Source of the DNA: Christensenellaceae bacterium Phil1
GTDB lineage: Bacteria > Bacillota > Clostridia > Christensenellales > CAG-138
DNA length: 54,299 nucleotides
Direction of reading: 5' to 3'
Assembly: GCA_001940855.1 (NCBI GenBank)
Contig: MSGS01000022.1
Location: 1 to 54,299, forward strand
Part shown: positions 43,822 through 53,140 of the stretch, in pieces
How the letters are laid out: each line of letters starts with the position of its first letter
How positions within the stretch are numbered: position 1 is the first letter of the stretch
Position numbers and translations under genes: made by a program
The notes under the pieces: model-generated
What the model saw: only the letters and a program-made list of their open reading frames with translations
Told to the model about the DNA's origin: nothing
The model's database searches: none

Positions 43822-43851
43822 TTGCTATCAGTATGCATCTCATGATATAAT
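43822..43851 (+). promoter_or_regulatory. promoter ahead of the cytidylate-kinase-like gene
   Basis: TTGCTA (43822-43827), 18-base spacer, TATAAT (43846-43851) with a TGA extension before it. A possible 23-residue leader ORF (43873-43944, ATG after GGGAG) follows, overlapping the upstream part of the kinase frame; I do not list it as a gene. Confidence 0.5.
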
Positions 43852-43975
43852 TCAAAAAGGGAGTGAAGTCTTATGAAAGCTTGCATTCACCCATTGCTTC
43901 ATACTATTTCAGCCCCGGCTCATGCGCAGTTATTATCAACCTAACCCAAAAGACTTTGCAGGAAAGGAGTACAAT

Positions 43976-44590
43976 ATGAAACGGATTATCACCATCGGCC
44001 GTGAATTTGGCAGCGGCGGCCGCGAGCTTGGATACCGAATTGCGGAAAAGCTGCAGATTGCCTACTACGATCAGGAGATCATAACAGAGATCGCAAAAAG
44101 AACCGCACTTTCTGAGGAGTATATCCGGCGGATTGAGGAAAAGCGCCCAATTATGCATTTCCCCATTCATACCGGACACAGCATTTATCTGACATCAGAA
44201 CCCACATTCTATCCGGATCTTTCCATCTATACAAAGCAGCATGAGCTGCTTCGTGAGTTGTCCCTCAAATCCGACTGCGTCATCGTCGGGCGCTGCGCGG
44301 ATTATATTCTCCGGGAGCAGAAGCCTGTGCGTATTTTTGCCTATGCGGATATGGAGAGCAGGATCAAACGCTGCATGGAGCGCCGTCCGGAGGGCGAGAA
44401 CCTGACAGAAACACAGATGCGGAAACGGATTACGGAGATTGACCGCAACCGCGCAAAGTATTACGCTTTCTTCAGCGAACAGAAATGGGGTGCGCGGGAA
44501 AACTACGACCTTCTCATGAATACCTCCGGCGCCGACATCAAAGAGCTGTCCTCTGCCCTTTGCGGTTATTTGGAGGCCCTGTTTGAATAA
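43976..44590 (+). CDS. cytidylate kinase-like family protein
   Basis: A 204-residue P-loop protein of the cytidylate_kin2 family. It opens with IITIGREFGSGGRELGYRI, the family's GxxxGSGG nucleotide-binding motif, and has VIVGRCADYIL in the centre and a charged lid region. True CMP kinases are called Cmk; this family is distinct and its substrate uncertain. The ATG at 43976 follows AAGGAG by six bases. A terminator follows at 44610-44650. Confidence 0.85.
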   Translation: MKRIITIGREFGSGGRELGYRIAEKLQIAYYDQEIITEIAKRTALSEEYIRRIEEKRPIMHFPIHTGHSIYLTSEPTFYPDLSIYTKQHELLRELSLKSDCVIVGRCADYILREQKPVRIFAYADMESRIKRCMERRPEGENLTETQMRKRITEIDRNRAKYYAFFSEQKWGARENYDLLMNTSGADIKELSSALCGYLEALFE

Positions 44591-44609
44591 ACCATTTGCG
44601 CTGCAGAAC

Positions 44610-44650
44610 AGCACACCCGGTTTTAGACAATCGGGTGTGCTGCTTTTTAT
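44610..44650 (+). terminator. intrinsic terminator
   Basis: AGCACACCCG (44610-44619) pairs with CGGGTGTGCT (44632-44641), followed by GCTTTTT. It ends the kinase-like gene. Confidence 0.8.
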
Positions 44651-44783
44651 ATCCATCATCATTCTTATCTTGTTCGCTTGTGTTTCTTCGGATATTCGTA
44701 TATGATGTATTGTGTCCGGCAGGACAAGCACCTGACGGATATCCCTCTGCATTGGAAGCATCCGCAAAAAGGAAGTGAACGCT

Positions 44784-45332
44784 ATGGCCTGCGACGAAAC
44801 TTTGTACCGCCAATATCTGAGCGGCGATGACGCGGGGCTGGAGACCCTGATGAAAAAATACGGCGACCCGCTGACACTGTATATCGACGGCTATCTGCAC
44901 GACGTTCACGAGGCGGAGGAGCTGATGCTGGATGTTTTCGCCTATCTGTTCACGAAAAAGCCCCGCATCCGGGACAGTAGCTTCAAGGCGTATCTCTTTA
45001 AGGCCGCGCGGCACATGGCGCTGCGCCATAAGAGCAAACGAAAGCCCCTGTTCAGCCTCGATGCGCTGACCGGCGAACCGGACGGGCGGTTGCTGGCGGA
45101 GGAGGTCATACGGACAGAGGAGCGAAACCGCATCCTGCATTTCTGCATGAGCGAAATGAACCCGGACTATCGAGAGGTGCTGTATCTCACCTATTTTGAG
45201 GATATGAGCTACGCGCAGGCGGCGGAGGTCACGAAAAAAACGGTAAAACAGATCACCAACATGGTGTATCGCGGAAAAGAGAGCCTGCGAAGGCTGCTGG
45301 AACGGGAGGGAATCACAAATGCGGAGTCATGA
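44784..45332 (+). CDS. RNA polymerase sigma factor, sigma-70 family (ECF-like)
   Basis: A 182-residue ECF-type sigma factor. Region 2 is LYRQYLSGDDAGLETLMKKYGDPL...DVHEAEELMLDVFAYLF; region 4 is MNPDYREVLYLTYFEDMSYAQAAEVTKKTVKQITNMVYRGK. The ATG at 44784 has AAGGAAG about eight bases upstream. The downstream small membrane protein overlaps it by 14 bases and is the natural anti-sigma candidate. The PrsW-like protease two genes on supports an envelope-signal cascade. Confidence 0.9.
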   Translation: MACDETLYRQYLSGDDAGLETLMKKYGDPLTLYIDGYLHDVHEAEELMLDVFAYLFTKKPRIRDSSFKAYLFKAARHMALRHKSKRKPLFSLDALTGEPDGRLLAEEVIRTEERNRILHFCMSEMNPDYREVLYLTYFEDMSYAQAAEVTKKTVKQITNMVYRGKESLRRLLEREGITNAES

Positions 45333-45681
45333 GGAACGGGTCGCGGAGACGAAGCGGCGCATCGCCGCAAGGCAACGTGAAAAACGGCGGCGGCGCAATA
45401 CGATCACCATAGCTTCCTCTGTGGCGGCGTGCCTTGCGCTGCTTGTGGGTGCGTCCCTCGCCATGCCCGGCATTGCCGCGAAAATTCAGACCGGCGACTA
45501 CTCCGGCTTTGAAACGGCGGCCAGCATCTTTCACGGTGGCGCTGCCTTGGGATACATTGTTATCGGGCTTTTAGCGTTTTTACTTGGCGTGTGCGTGACC
45601 GTTCTGTGCTTCCGGCTGCGGCAGATGAGCCGGGAGGACGCGCAGGACAAGGAAAGTGAGGATGCGCATGGAGCTGATTGA
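45319..45681 (+). CDS. small two-helix membrane protein (candidate anti-sigma factor)
   Basis: A 120-residue protein. A basic cytosolic N-terminus (VAETKRRIAARQREKRRRR) is followed by two hydrophobic helices (about residues 28-52 and 72-98) and an acidic tail. Its layout and the words RR..N/Y, LCFRLR are shared with the protein at 47078-47431, so the two are paralogues. Overlap with the sigma gene suggests it controls that factor, but there is no recognised anti-sigma domain. Confidence 0.7.
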   Translation: MRSHEERVAETKRRIAARQREKRRRRNTITIASSVAACLALLVGASLAMPGIAAKIQTGDYSGFETAASIFHGGAALGYIVIGLLAFLLGVCVTVLCFRLRQMSREDAQDKESEDAHGAD

Positions 45682-46294
45682 GAACCTGCTGCAACTGCTG
45701 ACCACGTTCGTCGGCGCGCTGCTTTCGGGTATCGCCTACCGCAAAAGCCACAGGCAGGCGTATTTTTTGCTGCTGTGCTTCTACGGCTGCTTTGCCCTCG
45801 GCGCGCTCTACTGGACGCTGTATTTGCTGCTGTTCGACACCACGCCGCGGGTCTTTTATGTGTCGGAGTTCGGCTGGGTGGCCAGCCTCATCTTCCTGCG
45901 CATTTTGCAGGCCACGCTCGCCAGTCAGGACGAGCGCAGCTTCCGCTGCCGCAGGGCATGGCTTGCGCCTGCGTTCGGCGTGCCGCTGCTGGCGTTCTAC
46001 TGCATCTTCGGGGATATTCTCTCCAACCTGATCTGGTGCGGCATGATGATATGGCTCTCCTTCTGTGCCATTCGTGGGCTGGTCTACGCCAATGGGCAGA
46101 CGAGCGCGGCGCGGAATATGCGGTACTTCCATATCGGCGTGCTGTGCTTTGCCGGTTCGGAATATCTGCTCTGGACGGCAGGCTGCTTCTGGCCGGATAC
46201 TTCTCCCGCAAGCCCCACCTTCTGGTGCGATATGCTGCTGACGCTCGCCATTTTAGGGCTGCTGCCCGCCACGAGAAAGGCGGTGGACGCATGA
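45662..46294 (+). CDS. multi-pass membrane protein of unknown function
   Basis: A 210-residue protein with about seven hydrophobic helices spread along its length (FLLLCFYGCFALGALYW, VASLIFLRILQATL and others). No family recognised. It overlaps the upstream gene by 20 bases and the PrsW-like gene by four (ATGA), so it belongs to the sigma operon. It could be a sensor or a partner of the protease. Confidence 0.75.
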   Translation: MRMELIENLLQLLTTFVGALLSGIAYRKSHRQAYFLLLCFYGCFALGALYWTLYLLLFDTTPRVFYVSEFGWVASLIFLRILQATLASQDERSFRCRRAWLAPAFGVPLLAFYCIFGDILSNLIWCGMMIWLSFCAIRGLVYANGQTSAARNMRYFHIGVLCFAGSEYLLWTAGCFWPDTSPASPTFWCDMLLTLAILGLLPATRKAVDA

Positions 46295-46920
46295 CCTACA
46301 TCGAAAACATCTTCATCTGCATGGTATCTCCCCTGCTGGTTGCCGCCCTGTGCATGGGCAGGCGGCAGCTCCGCTTCTTCCTGTTCTGCATTGCCGGGAT
46401 GGGGGTGTGCCTGCTTTCGGCCTATATCAACACCTTCCTCGCGGCGGTGTGTCAGGCGGACGCCCTTGCCGCCACCGCGGAGATCGCGCCAGTGGTGGAG
46501 GAAATGATGAAGCTGCTGCCGCTGGTGTTCTATCTTCTGGTGTTCGAGCCGGAAGGGGATAAAATCAAGGCTGCGGCAATAACAGTTGCCCTTGCCTTTG
46601 CCACCTTTGAAAACGTCTGCTATCTCATCCAGAACGGCGCGGACCGCTTCTCCTTCATCTTCTTCCGCGGCTTCGGCACGGGAGCCATGCACGTGCTGTG
46701 CGGCCTGATCGTGGGCGGCGGACTTGCATACACATGGCAGCGGACGTGGCTGAAGATCGCGGGCACCTGCGGGCTGTTGGGCGCGGCCATCACCCTCCAC
46801 GCCATCTATAATCTGCTGATTGCCCACGGCGGCGCGGCACAATATGTGGCCTACGCCCTGCCGGTGCTGCTGGTGGCGGCGGGAAAGCTGTCCGCTTTCC
46901 GCTTATCGCAGATGAAATAA
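46291..46920 (+). CDS. PrsW-family intramembrane metalloprotease
   Basis: A 209-residue membrane protein with the PrsW signature motifs in order: EExxK as VEEMMKLLP (about residue 70), FExxxY as FATFENVCYL (about 107), AMHVLCGLIVGG (about 130) and HAIYN near 170. In Bacillus subtilis PrsW starts cleavage of anti-sigma factor RsiW. Here the gene lies in a sigma-factor operon with small membrane proteins, so an equivalent role is likely. The true start is the ATG at 46291; a longer frame reaches back to 45775 in the shadow of the upstream gene. Confidence 0.85.
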   Translation: MTYIENIFICMVSPLLVAALCMGRRQLRFFLFCIAGMGVCLLSAYINTFLAAVCQADALAATAEIAPVVEEMMKLLPLVFYLLVFEPEGDKIKAAAITVALAFATFENVCYLIQNGADRFSFIFFRGFGTGAMHVLCGLIVGGGLAYTWQRTWLKIAGTCGLLGAAITLHAIYNLLIAHGGAAQYVAYALPVLLVAAGKLSAFRLSQMK

Positions 46921-46935
46921 CTGAACACTCACCCC

Positions 46936-46971
46936 TTGAGAGCTGCTTTTTGGCGGCTCTCAAATTTTTTT
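46936..46971 (+). terminator. intrinsic terminator of the sigma operon
   Basis: TTGAGAGC (46936-46943) and GCTCTCAA (46956-46963), a 12-base loop, then a run of seven T residues. The AT-rich stretch after it (TTTTTTGTACCTATATAAG) probably holds the promoter for the next gene pair. Confidence 0.8.
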
Positions 46972-47077
46972 GAAAAATTTTGCGTTTTGGGTGAGAGTTT
47001 TTTCGATTTTTTGTACCTATATAAGTGAAAGGGTTTTTATCACAGTTCCAGAAAACCGGAAAGGGGGTTCAAACGAA

Positions 47078-47431
47078 ATGTACGATACCGCAAGACGGGT
47101 CGCACTCGTCAAGCAGCGGGTGCGGGAAAACACCCGCCGGAGGCAGCGGCGCGGCATATATGGACTGAGCGCCGCGTGTATGCTGCTGTTCGCGGTGCTG
47201 ATGCAGGCGGCGGGCACGGTCGTCGGGCCGGGGCAACCGGAAGCATGGGGCGTGTTCGGCGCGATGCTGCTGCGGGAGGACGCGGGCGGCTATGTGCTGG
47301 TGGCCGTCGTCTCCTTTGCCGCTGCGGCAGCGATCACCGCGCTGTGCTTCCGGCTCAGAATCAGAGAAAACCGTAGAAAAGACGGGACGGACAAGCCCGC
47401 CCGACACGAAAAGGAGGAGAAAAGCCAATGA
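47078..47431 (+). CDS. small two-helix membrane protein (paralogue of 45319-45681)
   Basis: A 117-residue protein with a basic N-terminus (VKQRVRENTRRRQRR), two hydrophobic helices and a charged tail. It shares layout and the ALCFRLR-type helix end with the protein encoded at 45319. It overlaps the surface-protein gene by four bases, with ribosome site GGAAAGGGGG before its ATG. It may be a second regulator or a secretion partner for that surface protein. Confidence 0.7.
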   Translation: MYDTARRVALVKQRVRENTRRRQRRGIYGLSAACMLLFAVLMQAAGTVVGPGQPEAWGVFGAMLLREDAGGYVLVAVVSFAAAAAITALCFRLRIRENRRKDGTDKPARHEKEEKSQ

Positions 47432-50400
47432 AGAAACGAATACTCAGCATCCTGCTTCTATGCTGCATGGTGCTGACCATGCTGCCGACGGCGGCCTTTG
47501 CTGCGGGCGGCGCAGCCCGTCCCGCTGCCACCCAATACACCTATACGCTGCATTACGATGCTAACGGCGGCAGCGGCGCGCCGCCAAGTGAGAGCAAGAT
47601 CAGCTCGGAATATCAAGTATCGTTCCTCATATCGGACAAAATTCCAACCCGTGACGGATATACCTTCAAGGGTTGGGCGGATAGCCCGTATGGGAATCCG
47701 AAATATCTTCGTGCGGAAGGCTATAAGTGGTATTGCAATGTGGTAAATGGGTCGACTAACTCCAAAACCATCTATGCCATATGGGAGGTGCACAATCATA
47801 GCTGGGGCGAATGGACCTCCAACGACAACGGAACCCATAAGCGCACCTGCACCACGGACAGCAGCCATACCGAAACAGGCAACTGCTCCGGCGGCAAGGC
47901 CACCGGCACGGAGAAGGCCATTTGCGAAACCTGTCATACGGCCTACGGAGAGCTTTTGCCGCTCATCAAAACGGTCATCACCACCCCGCCCACGCTGCCC
48001 TCTGAGGGGTACGTCGGCGACGCGTTCCTTGATGGGGATCTCGAAGGCGGCGAAGCAAAGGTCCAGGGGACGGATATCGTTGTTCCCGGCTCGTTCCGCT
48101 TCAAGCACAAATGGGGCGGCAATGTATACCCGGGCGAAAACCGCATGGTGATCCTCTTTATCCCCGACGACGCGGAGACATACGCCACGGCGGAATGTAT
48201 CGTCACCGTGACGGGGATCAAGCACACGATCACAAGCGTCAAAGAGGAATTCCTCCCCGACGTGCCGTTGGGCACGGCGTTTGAGAATCTGCGGCTTCTT
48301 CCCGACGTCGCGGTAAAGACCAACACCGGCAGAACCTTCTTTCCCATCCCCGTGACATGGGACAGCTCTTCCTATGACCCGAACGCTCGTGGCGAGCAGA
48401 TCATTACCGGTGAGCTGCATGTTGAACAAAGTCGCTACACGGATAAGCTGGAGCCGACAAGCATTAAGGCCATCGCCAGAATCACGCTCATTGGCGACGA
48501 ACCCATTGTGCCAACGCTGGAGGTGCCAACGCTGGAGCCGCCCACCTACTCCAGGCGGATATACAGCGGCGATTTTTGCCAGCTTGCCTTTTCCGACGAG
48601 TATCTTTCCGGCGGAACGGCCACGGCAGATGGCGAAACGGTTCCCGGCGTGTTCACTCTGAACGAGGAGCAGGAAAAATACGGCTACTGGAACAGAGGCG
48701 GCGGGCTTGTTCAGGTGGGGTTGCTGGCGCTCAAGGTCACCTTCACCCCCTATGACCGGCTGAGGTTCAGCACGGCGGAATGTACCGTCAACGTGGACGT
48801 CATTCCCCGCAAATTCAGGCAAGCCAATACATCGTATATTGACAATAAAAAGATTGGAACAGCCTTTGAAGATCTCGGCCTGCCGAACGCGTTCTATTTC
48901 TTCGCGGCGGCCGATGAACCAAACCACGAGGGAAGCGGGCTGAACGGCAATGTGCCCGGCATCATCAAGTGGGACGATTCAAACTACGACCCCAATTCTT
49001 ATGAGGAGCAGACCATCTACGGCGAGGTCAACCGCGCCGAATTTGAGAAGTATTACATCGTACCCGAGGGCGCCGACCTCAGAGGCGTGATCAAGGTCAC
49101 GCTGCAGGCCGACCCGGTGGAGACGGAGATCACGCAGCCGCCCGTATTCCGGTGGAAAAACGGCGATTTTACGCTGCCCGACAATACCATGTTCGTCAAT
49201 CGGATCTTCGAGATGGGAGCCACAGGCGGGGGAAGCGCCAATCTTGCGGACGGCGTGGCAAGGGTCAATGGGACGGATACCGTCGTCCCCGGTACGTTCT
49301 CCTTCAAGGAGGGTACGCCCGGATGGTTTGACGAGCTGGGCGAGAACGTTGTGACGGTGGTATTCACGCCGACTGACCAGCACGGCTACAGGACGGCGGA
49401 GACCACGATCAAGGTCGACGTCATCAAAAATACCTTCAAGCGTTGCGAGGAGCCGGATCCCATTACGGAGAAGAAACTCGGCACGACCTTTGCAGGGCTT
49501 AACCTGCCGGAAATTGTGGTCGTCGAGGCCATCGACGGTCTCAGGGTTGGCATGGAGGTTTCGTGGGAGGAATCGTCCTATGACGCGCAGTCCACGGCTT
49601 GGCAGACCATCCCCGGTACGCTGGTATTCGACGCTAACGACGAGCACAGGTATCAGCAGCCGGAGCCTGCGGTAACAGCCGCGATCCGGGTGAAGCTCCT
49701 ATGTTCGGAGGATGCGCCGGCGATTACTACCACGACGCTGCCCGGCGGCACGGTCGGCACGCCGTACCACCATCAGCTTCAGGCAACTGGGGGAGGCTTC
49801 ATTCTGTGGGAGCTTTTCAGTGGCGAGCTGCCCGATGGCTTGACGCTGAAACAAACCACCGGCGTGATCAGTGGCACACCCACTGCGGAAGAGACTGCCA
49901 CATTTACCGTTCGGGCTCTCAACAGCGTGGGCAACGATAAGAAGGAGCTGTCTATTACGATAACCAACGCCCCCGCCGCCGAGCACACCGTAACCGTCAC
50001 CAATGACGGCAACGGCACGGCGTCCGCATCTCACGCAAAGGCCGTGGCCGGCACAGAGATCACCCTGACCGCTACGCCCAACACCGGCTACCACTTCAAG
50101 GAGTGGCAGGTCATTAGCGGCGGCGTGACCATCAAGGACGATAAGTTCACCATGCCGAGCGCCAACGTGGAGGTCAAGGCCATCTTTGAGAAGGACGCAC
50201 CTCCTGCACCCACCGAGTTCATCGTCACCTTTGACGGCAACGGCGGTACGCCCTCTGTCGGCAGCATGACCACCACCAATCAGAAGCTGACCTCCCTGCC
50301 CAGCGCCTCCCAAAGCGGCAGTTACAGCTTCGACGGCTGGTACACCGAAAAGAGCGGCGGCACAAAGATCACGACGGATACCGTATTCCATGCAAATACC

Positions 50401-50817
50401 ACCGTCTACGCCCACTGGACATACACCGGCGGCGGTGGCGGCAGCTACAATCCACCCGTCACCTACTACACGCTGCGCTTTGAAACAGGCGGCGGCAGTG
50501 ATATTCCCGGCGTGCGGGAAGCGTACAATACCTACATTGACCTGACAAAGTACGTCCCGACCTGGCGCGGACATACCTTTATCGGCTGGTACACCGAACG
50601 CAGCCTGATGAACAAGGTTTCCGGTGTTTATCTGACGAAGGATATGACCGTGTATGCGCTCTGGCGCGCGACCATAGTCCCGCAGACCGGCGACAGCAGC
50701 GTGTTAGGCTTGTGGGGGTTCTCCCTCTGTACATCTCTTGCCGGATGCCTTGCGCTGACCACATGGCAGATCAGGCGGCGGCGTGAGGAAGAAGCGCTGC
50801 AAATCATCGAAAAGTAA
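47428..50817 (+). CDS. sortase-anchored multi-repeat surface protein
   Basis: A 1129-residue cell-wall protein. It has a signal peptide (ILSILLLCCMVLTMLPTAAFA), an N-terminal Listeria/Bacteroides-type repeat (LHYDANGG...GYTFKGWAD), and a His/Cys-rich module (HNHSWGEWTSNDNGTHKRTC). Three ~190-residue repeats (about 190-755) follow, each with VPGSF, TVVFTP or similar and FxxLxLP blocks. Then come a He_PIG-like Ig domain (GTVGTPYHHQLQATGG), an InlB-type unit and two Flg_new repeats with GWYTE, and finally VPQTGDSS, a membrane helix and an Arg-rich tail. VPQTG stands in place of LPXTG. Probable adhesin expressed with the preceding sigma/PrsW cassette. Confidence 0.88.
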   Translation: MKKRILSILLLCCMVLTMLPTAAFAAGGAARPAATQYTYTLHYDANGGSGAPPSESKISSEYQVSFLISDKIPTRDGYTFKGWADSPYGNPKYLRAEGYKWYCNVVNGSTNSKTIYAIWEVHNHSWGEWTSNDNGTHKRTCTTDSSHTETGNCSGGKATGTEKAICETCHTAYGELLPLIKTVITTPPTLPSEGYVGDAFLDGDLEGGEAKVQGTDIVVPGSFRFKHKWGGNVYPGENRMVILFIPDDAETYATAECIVTVTGIKHTITSVKEEFLPDVPLGTAFENLRLLPDVAVKTNTGRTFFPIPVTWDSSSYDPNARGEQIITGELHVEQSRYTDKLEPTSIKAIARITLIGDEPIVPTLEVPTLEPPTYSRRIYSGDFCQLAFSDEYLSGGTATADGETVPGVFTLNEEQEKYGYWNRGGGLVQVGLLALKVTFTPYDRLRFSTAECTVNVDVIPRKFRQANTSYIDNKKIGTAFEDLGLPNAFYFFAAADEPNHEGSGLNGNVPGIIKWDDSNYDPNSYEEQTIYGEVNRAEFEKYYIVPEGADLRGVIKVTLQADPVETEITQPPVFRWKNGDFTLPDNTMFVNRIFEMGATGGGSANLADGVARVNGTDTVVPGTFSFKEGTPGWFDELGENVVTVVFTPTDQHGYRTAETTIKVDVIKNTFKRCEEPDPITEKKLGTTFAGLNLPEIVVVEAIDGLRVGMEVSWEESSYDAQSTAWQTIPGTLVFDANDEHRYQQPEPAVTAAIRVKLLCSEDAPAITTTTLPGGTVGTPYHHQLQATGGGFILWELFSGELPDGLTLKQTTGVISGTPTAEETATFTVRALNSVGNDKKELSITITNAPAAEHTVTVTNDGNGTASASHAKAVAGTEITLTATPNTGYHFKEWQVISGGVTIKDDKFTMPSANVEVKAIFEKDAPPAPTEFIVTFDGNGGTPSVGSMTTTNQKLTSLPSASQSGSYSFDGWYTEKSGGTKITTDTVFHANTTVYAHWTYTGGGGGSYNPPVTYYTLRFETGGGSDIPGVREAYNTYIDLTKYVPTWRGHTFIGWYTERSLMNKVSGVYLTKDMTVYALWRATIVPQTGDSSVLGLWGFSLCTSLAGCLALTTWQIRRRREEEALQIIEK

Positions 50818-50832
50818 ACAGGTTCACCTTTA

Positions 50833-50863
50833 GGGGCGCGGGCAAATAGCCCCGCGCCCCTTT
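50833..50863 (+). terminator. intrinsic terminator after the surface protein
   Basis: GGGGCGCGGGC (50833-50843) pairs with GCCCCGCGCCCC (50849-50860) apart from one extra C, followed by TTT. Confidence 0.75.
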
Positions 50864-50882
50864 CGCTATCTTCCCGGAAAAA

Positions 50883-50911
50883 GAAGGCTGTTCTTTTGAA
50901 GAACAGCCTTC
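50883..50911 (-). terminator. intrinsic terminator of msrAB
   Basis: GAAGGCTGTTCTT (50883-50895) and AAGAACAGCCTTC (50899-50911) form a perfect 13-pair stem with a three-base loop; on the minus strand it is followed by TTTTT. Confidence 0.85.
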
Positions 50912-50944
50912 ATGCTTTTCCGCTTGATGTGTATGCACCTGAAC

Positions 50945-52063
50945 TCATTCCTCGAACAGATACAGAAGATATCCGTAACCCTCGGCCTCCATTTTTTCAT
51001 AGGGCACAAAGCGCAGGGCCGCACTGTTGATGCAGTACCGCACGCCGTTGGGAGATTCCGAATCGCCTGTAAACACATGGCCAAGGTGTGAATCTCCGGC
51101 ACGGCTTCTGACCTCCGTGCGGCGCATACCGTGGCTGTTGTCCTCTATCTCCACCACGGCAGGCTCTTCAATAGGCTTTGTGAAAGCCGGCCAGCCGCAG
51201 CCGCTCTCGTACTTATCCGTGGAGGAAAAGAGCGGCTCGCCGGTGACGACATCCACATAGATGCCCTTTTCAAACTTGTCCCAGAACTCGCCCGTGAAGG
51301 CGCGCTCCGTGCCGCTCTCCTGCGTGACCCGGTACTGCTCCGCCGTCAGCTTGTCCCGGATGGACTCCGCCGCGGGCTTCTGATAGTCGCCCGGATCGAT
51401 GCGCAGCCGGGAAAACAGCTCCATCTCCGCGCGCGGGATGTGGCAGTAGCCATTCGGATTCTTTTCGAGGTAGTTCTGGTGGTACTCCTCGGCGGGGTAG
51501 TAGTTCTTGAGTGGGCCGATCTCCACGAAGAACTTTTCAATGCGTCCCCGCTCGATCTCCGCGATGCGCTCCACCGTCTCCTTCGCCTTATCGTTGGTGT
51601 AGTAGACTCCGGTTTGGTACTGACTTCCTATGTCGTTGCCCTGTCTGTTTTCAACCGTTGGGTCGATGACATAGAAGTAGGCCAGCAGCAGCGCGTCGAG
51701 GCTCACCTGCTCGGGGTCGTATTCCACCCGCACGGTCTCCCGAAAGCCGGTCTCTCCCTTGCAGACGGTCTTGTAATCGGCGTCCGCCTCGCAGGTGCCG
51801 TTGGCATAGCCGCTCTCGGCATCGATGACACCGGGGATGGACTGCATCAGCTGTTCCATTCCCCAGAAGCAGCCGCCCGCCAGATAGATGACATTTTCTG
51901 TGGTATCCATATAAGTACTCTCCTCATCGGATCGGTCGAAAGCCGCTCCGTCCATGTTTGCTTCCTGTCCGCTCTTTTCCTTCGGCACAGTCTGCTGCCC
52001 GGCGGCGCAGCCGCTGAGCAGCAGCACTGCGGCGAAAAGCAGTGCCAATACACTTCGATACAT
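50945..52063 (-). CDS. msrAB: bifunctional peptide methionine sulfoxide reductase MsrA/MsrB, lipoprotein
   Basis: A 372-residue protein. A lipoprotein signal ([14 protein letters not shown]) puts it outside the membrane. MsrA follows, with catalytic motif GGCFWGME (about residue 64) and the [10 protein letters not shown] block. MsrB is C-terminal, with GCGWPAF, HLGHVF and the catalytic [11 protein letters not shown]. One CxxC metal site usual in many MsrB proteins is not obvious. It repairs oxidised methionine in surface proteins. GAAGGAGG precedes the ATG at 52063; the frame upstream to 52240 is not coding. Confidence 0.93.
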   Translation of the reverse strand: MYRSVLALLFAAVLLLSGCAAGQQTVPKEKSGQEANMDGAAFDRSDEESTYMDTTENVIYLAGGCFWGMEQLMQSIPGVIDAESGYANGTCEADADYKTVCKGETGFRETVRVEYDPEQVSLDALLLAYFYVIDPTVENRQGNDIGSQYQTGVYYTNDKAKETVERIAEIERGRIEKFFVEIGPLKNYYPAEEYHQNYLEKNPNGYCHIPRAEMELFSRLRIDPGDYQKPAAESIRDKLTAEQYRVTQESGTERAFTGEFWDKFEKGIYVDVVTGEPLFSSTDKYESGCGWPAFTKPIEEPAVVEIEDNSHGMRRTEVRSRAGDSHLGHVFTGDSESPNGVRYCINSAALRFVPYEKMEAEGYGYLLYLFEE

Positions 52064-52446
52064 CGTGTTTCCTCCTTCAGTGGAATCAGGGCTCACTCCG
52101 CCCTGTCGCAGTCCTGTCTCTTGCTGCGGCCGGGCTACAGGACGAGATACAGCAGCGACCCAAGGATGTAGCCGAAGCCGGTGGAGAGCCACAGGCTGGA
52201 CGTAACGGCACATCCCACCAGGGGCAGGGCAATGGTGCACAGAATGCTCGTCAGCTTACAGTTCTTTTATTAAAAATAAAGAAAATGGGTTAAAATCTTT
52301 GTTAAGAACGGGGGTTTAATGGAAATATATCTTAAATTCGCTGAGAATAAAGCGATTGGAGAAAAAGACAGGGGTAGTAAGAAGAAAGCACCAGCGAAAA
52401 TAACCAAACCCCAAAGCCGCGCAGCCGTTTGTAAGGTTATCTGCTT
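52064..52446. other. interval upstream of msrAB with a membrane-protein remnant
   Basis: The left half holds a hydrophobic C-terminal-like fragment (see 52135-52266). The right half (52267-52446) is AT-rich with no family-like gene; a 43-codon frame at 52319-52450 has no relatives I recognise. The composition change at about 52265 may mark an insertion or deletion junction. Confidence 0.4.
52135..52266 (-). pseudogene. C-terminal remnant of a membrane protein
   Basis: An open frame of 43 residues without a start codon ([20 protein letters not shown], then [17 protein letters not shown], stop). It has the hydrophobic, glycine-rich look of a real membrane-protein end, but a stop codon and AT-rich DNA lie immediately upstream. 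The parent protein cannot be named. Confidence 0.35.
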
Positions 52447-53136
52447 TTAATGCAAGACCTGCATCTCCGGGTTCTTCTCTCCGAATTTCTCGCGCAGCGC
52501 ACTGCAGATATCCTCCCGGGACTTGCCCTGCTTCTCACCGTTTTTAATGAGCTTGTACGCCTGAAACAGCGCCGAGGGGCCGATCTCGCTGCTGAAAAAG
52601 CCGATGCCCTGATTCCATGCCAGCAGCTCGAACACGTCGTCCAACGCGGCGCTCTCCACGCCGTGGATATATGCCTTTACCAGCTCCCGCGCCGCCTGCC
52701 GCATCCGGCCTGCACCCACTGCGTTGGTCAGGGACAGCAGCAGCCGCGTTTCGTAGGGCAGTACGCGCTTCTCGCTCTGCCATGTGGTCTCCCAAAAATC
52801 CACGGCGATCTGCCCCAGCTTTTCATCGATCATGGGATAGTTCAAAAGAGCCAGCGGCTTGAAGGGAGCGGAGCTGTCGCCTTCCTTTTTCTCCACACGG
52901 CAGAACCAGACATGGAACTCCGCCTCACTCCGCTGCTCGGTGTGGTGTTCGTAGCCCAAGCCCTCCATGACAGCGTACAGTGGATGCGGCTCAAAGGTCT
53001 GGATGATGTGTAATCCTTCGCCCACCTCCAACGCCTCGGCTCGTTTCTTCAGCCCTTCAAAAAAGCTGCCCTGTATATGGCGCACATCCATGGTCTGAAA
53101 CCCCTGCGCTTTGTCCTTCCAGTTTTCGTAGCTCAT
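52447..53136 (-). CDS. DUF2249-domain protein with C-terminal AhpD-like region
   Basis: A 229-residue protein. Residues 1-80 form a DUF2249 domain: MDVRHIQGSFFEGLKKRAEAL, then GLHIIQTFEPHPLYAVMEGLGY. The C-terminal half (ARELVKAYIHGVESAALDDVFELLAWNQG) resembles carboxymuconolactone-decarboxylase/AhpD-like helices, without a clear CxxC. DUF2249 is TusA-related and frequent near anaerobic nitrogen-oxide and redox genes. Function unproven. It sits four bases after its short paralogue. Confidence 0.7.
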   Translation of the reverse strand: MSYENWKDKAQGFQTMDVRHIQGSFFEGLKKRAEALEVGEGLHIIQTFEPHPLYAVMEGLGYEHHTEQRSEAEFHVWFCRVEKKEGDSSAPFKPLALLNYPMIDEKLGQIAVDFWETTWQSEKRVLPYETRLLLSLTNAVGAGRMRQAARELVKAYIHGVESAALDDVFELLAWNQGIGFFSSEIGPSALFQAYKLIKNGEKQGKSREDICSALREKFGEKNPEMQVLH

Positions 53137-53140
53137 ACGG

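Noticed and set aside
43873..43944. 23-residue leader peptide upstream of the cytidylate-kinase-like gene
   Set aside because: It has a fair ribosome site, but no attenuator structure or amino-acid run supports a function.
45775..46290. Long N-terminal extension of the PrsW-like protein
   Set aside because: The extension is an out-of-frame shadow of the preceding membrane-protein gene; the ATG at 46291 with ATGA overlap gives the normal family length.
52319..52450. 43-codon plus-strand frame in the AT-rich interval right of msrAB
   Set aside because: Lysine-rich, no clear family, and it runs into the opposite-strand DUF2249 gene.
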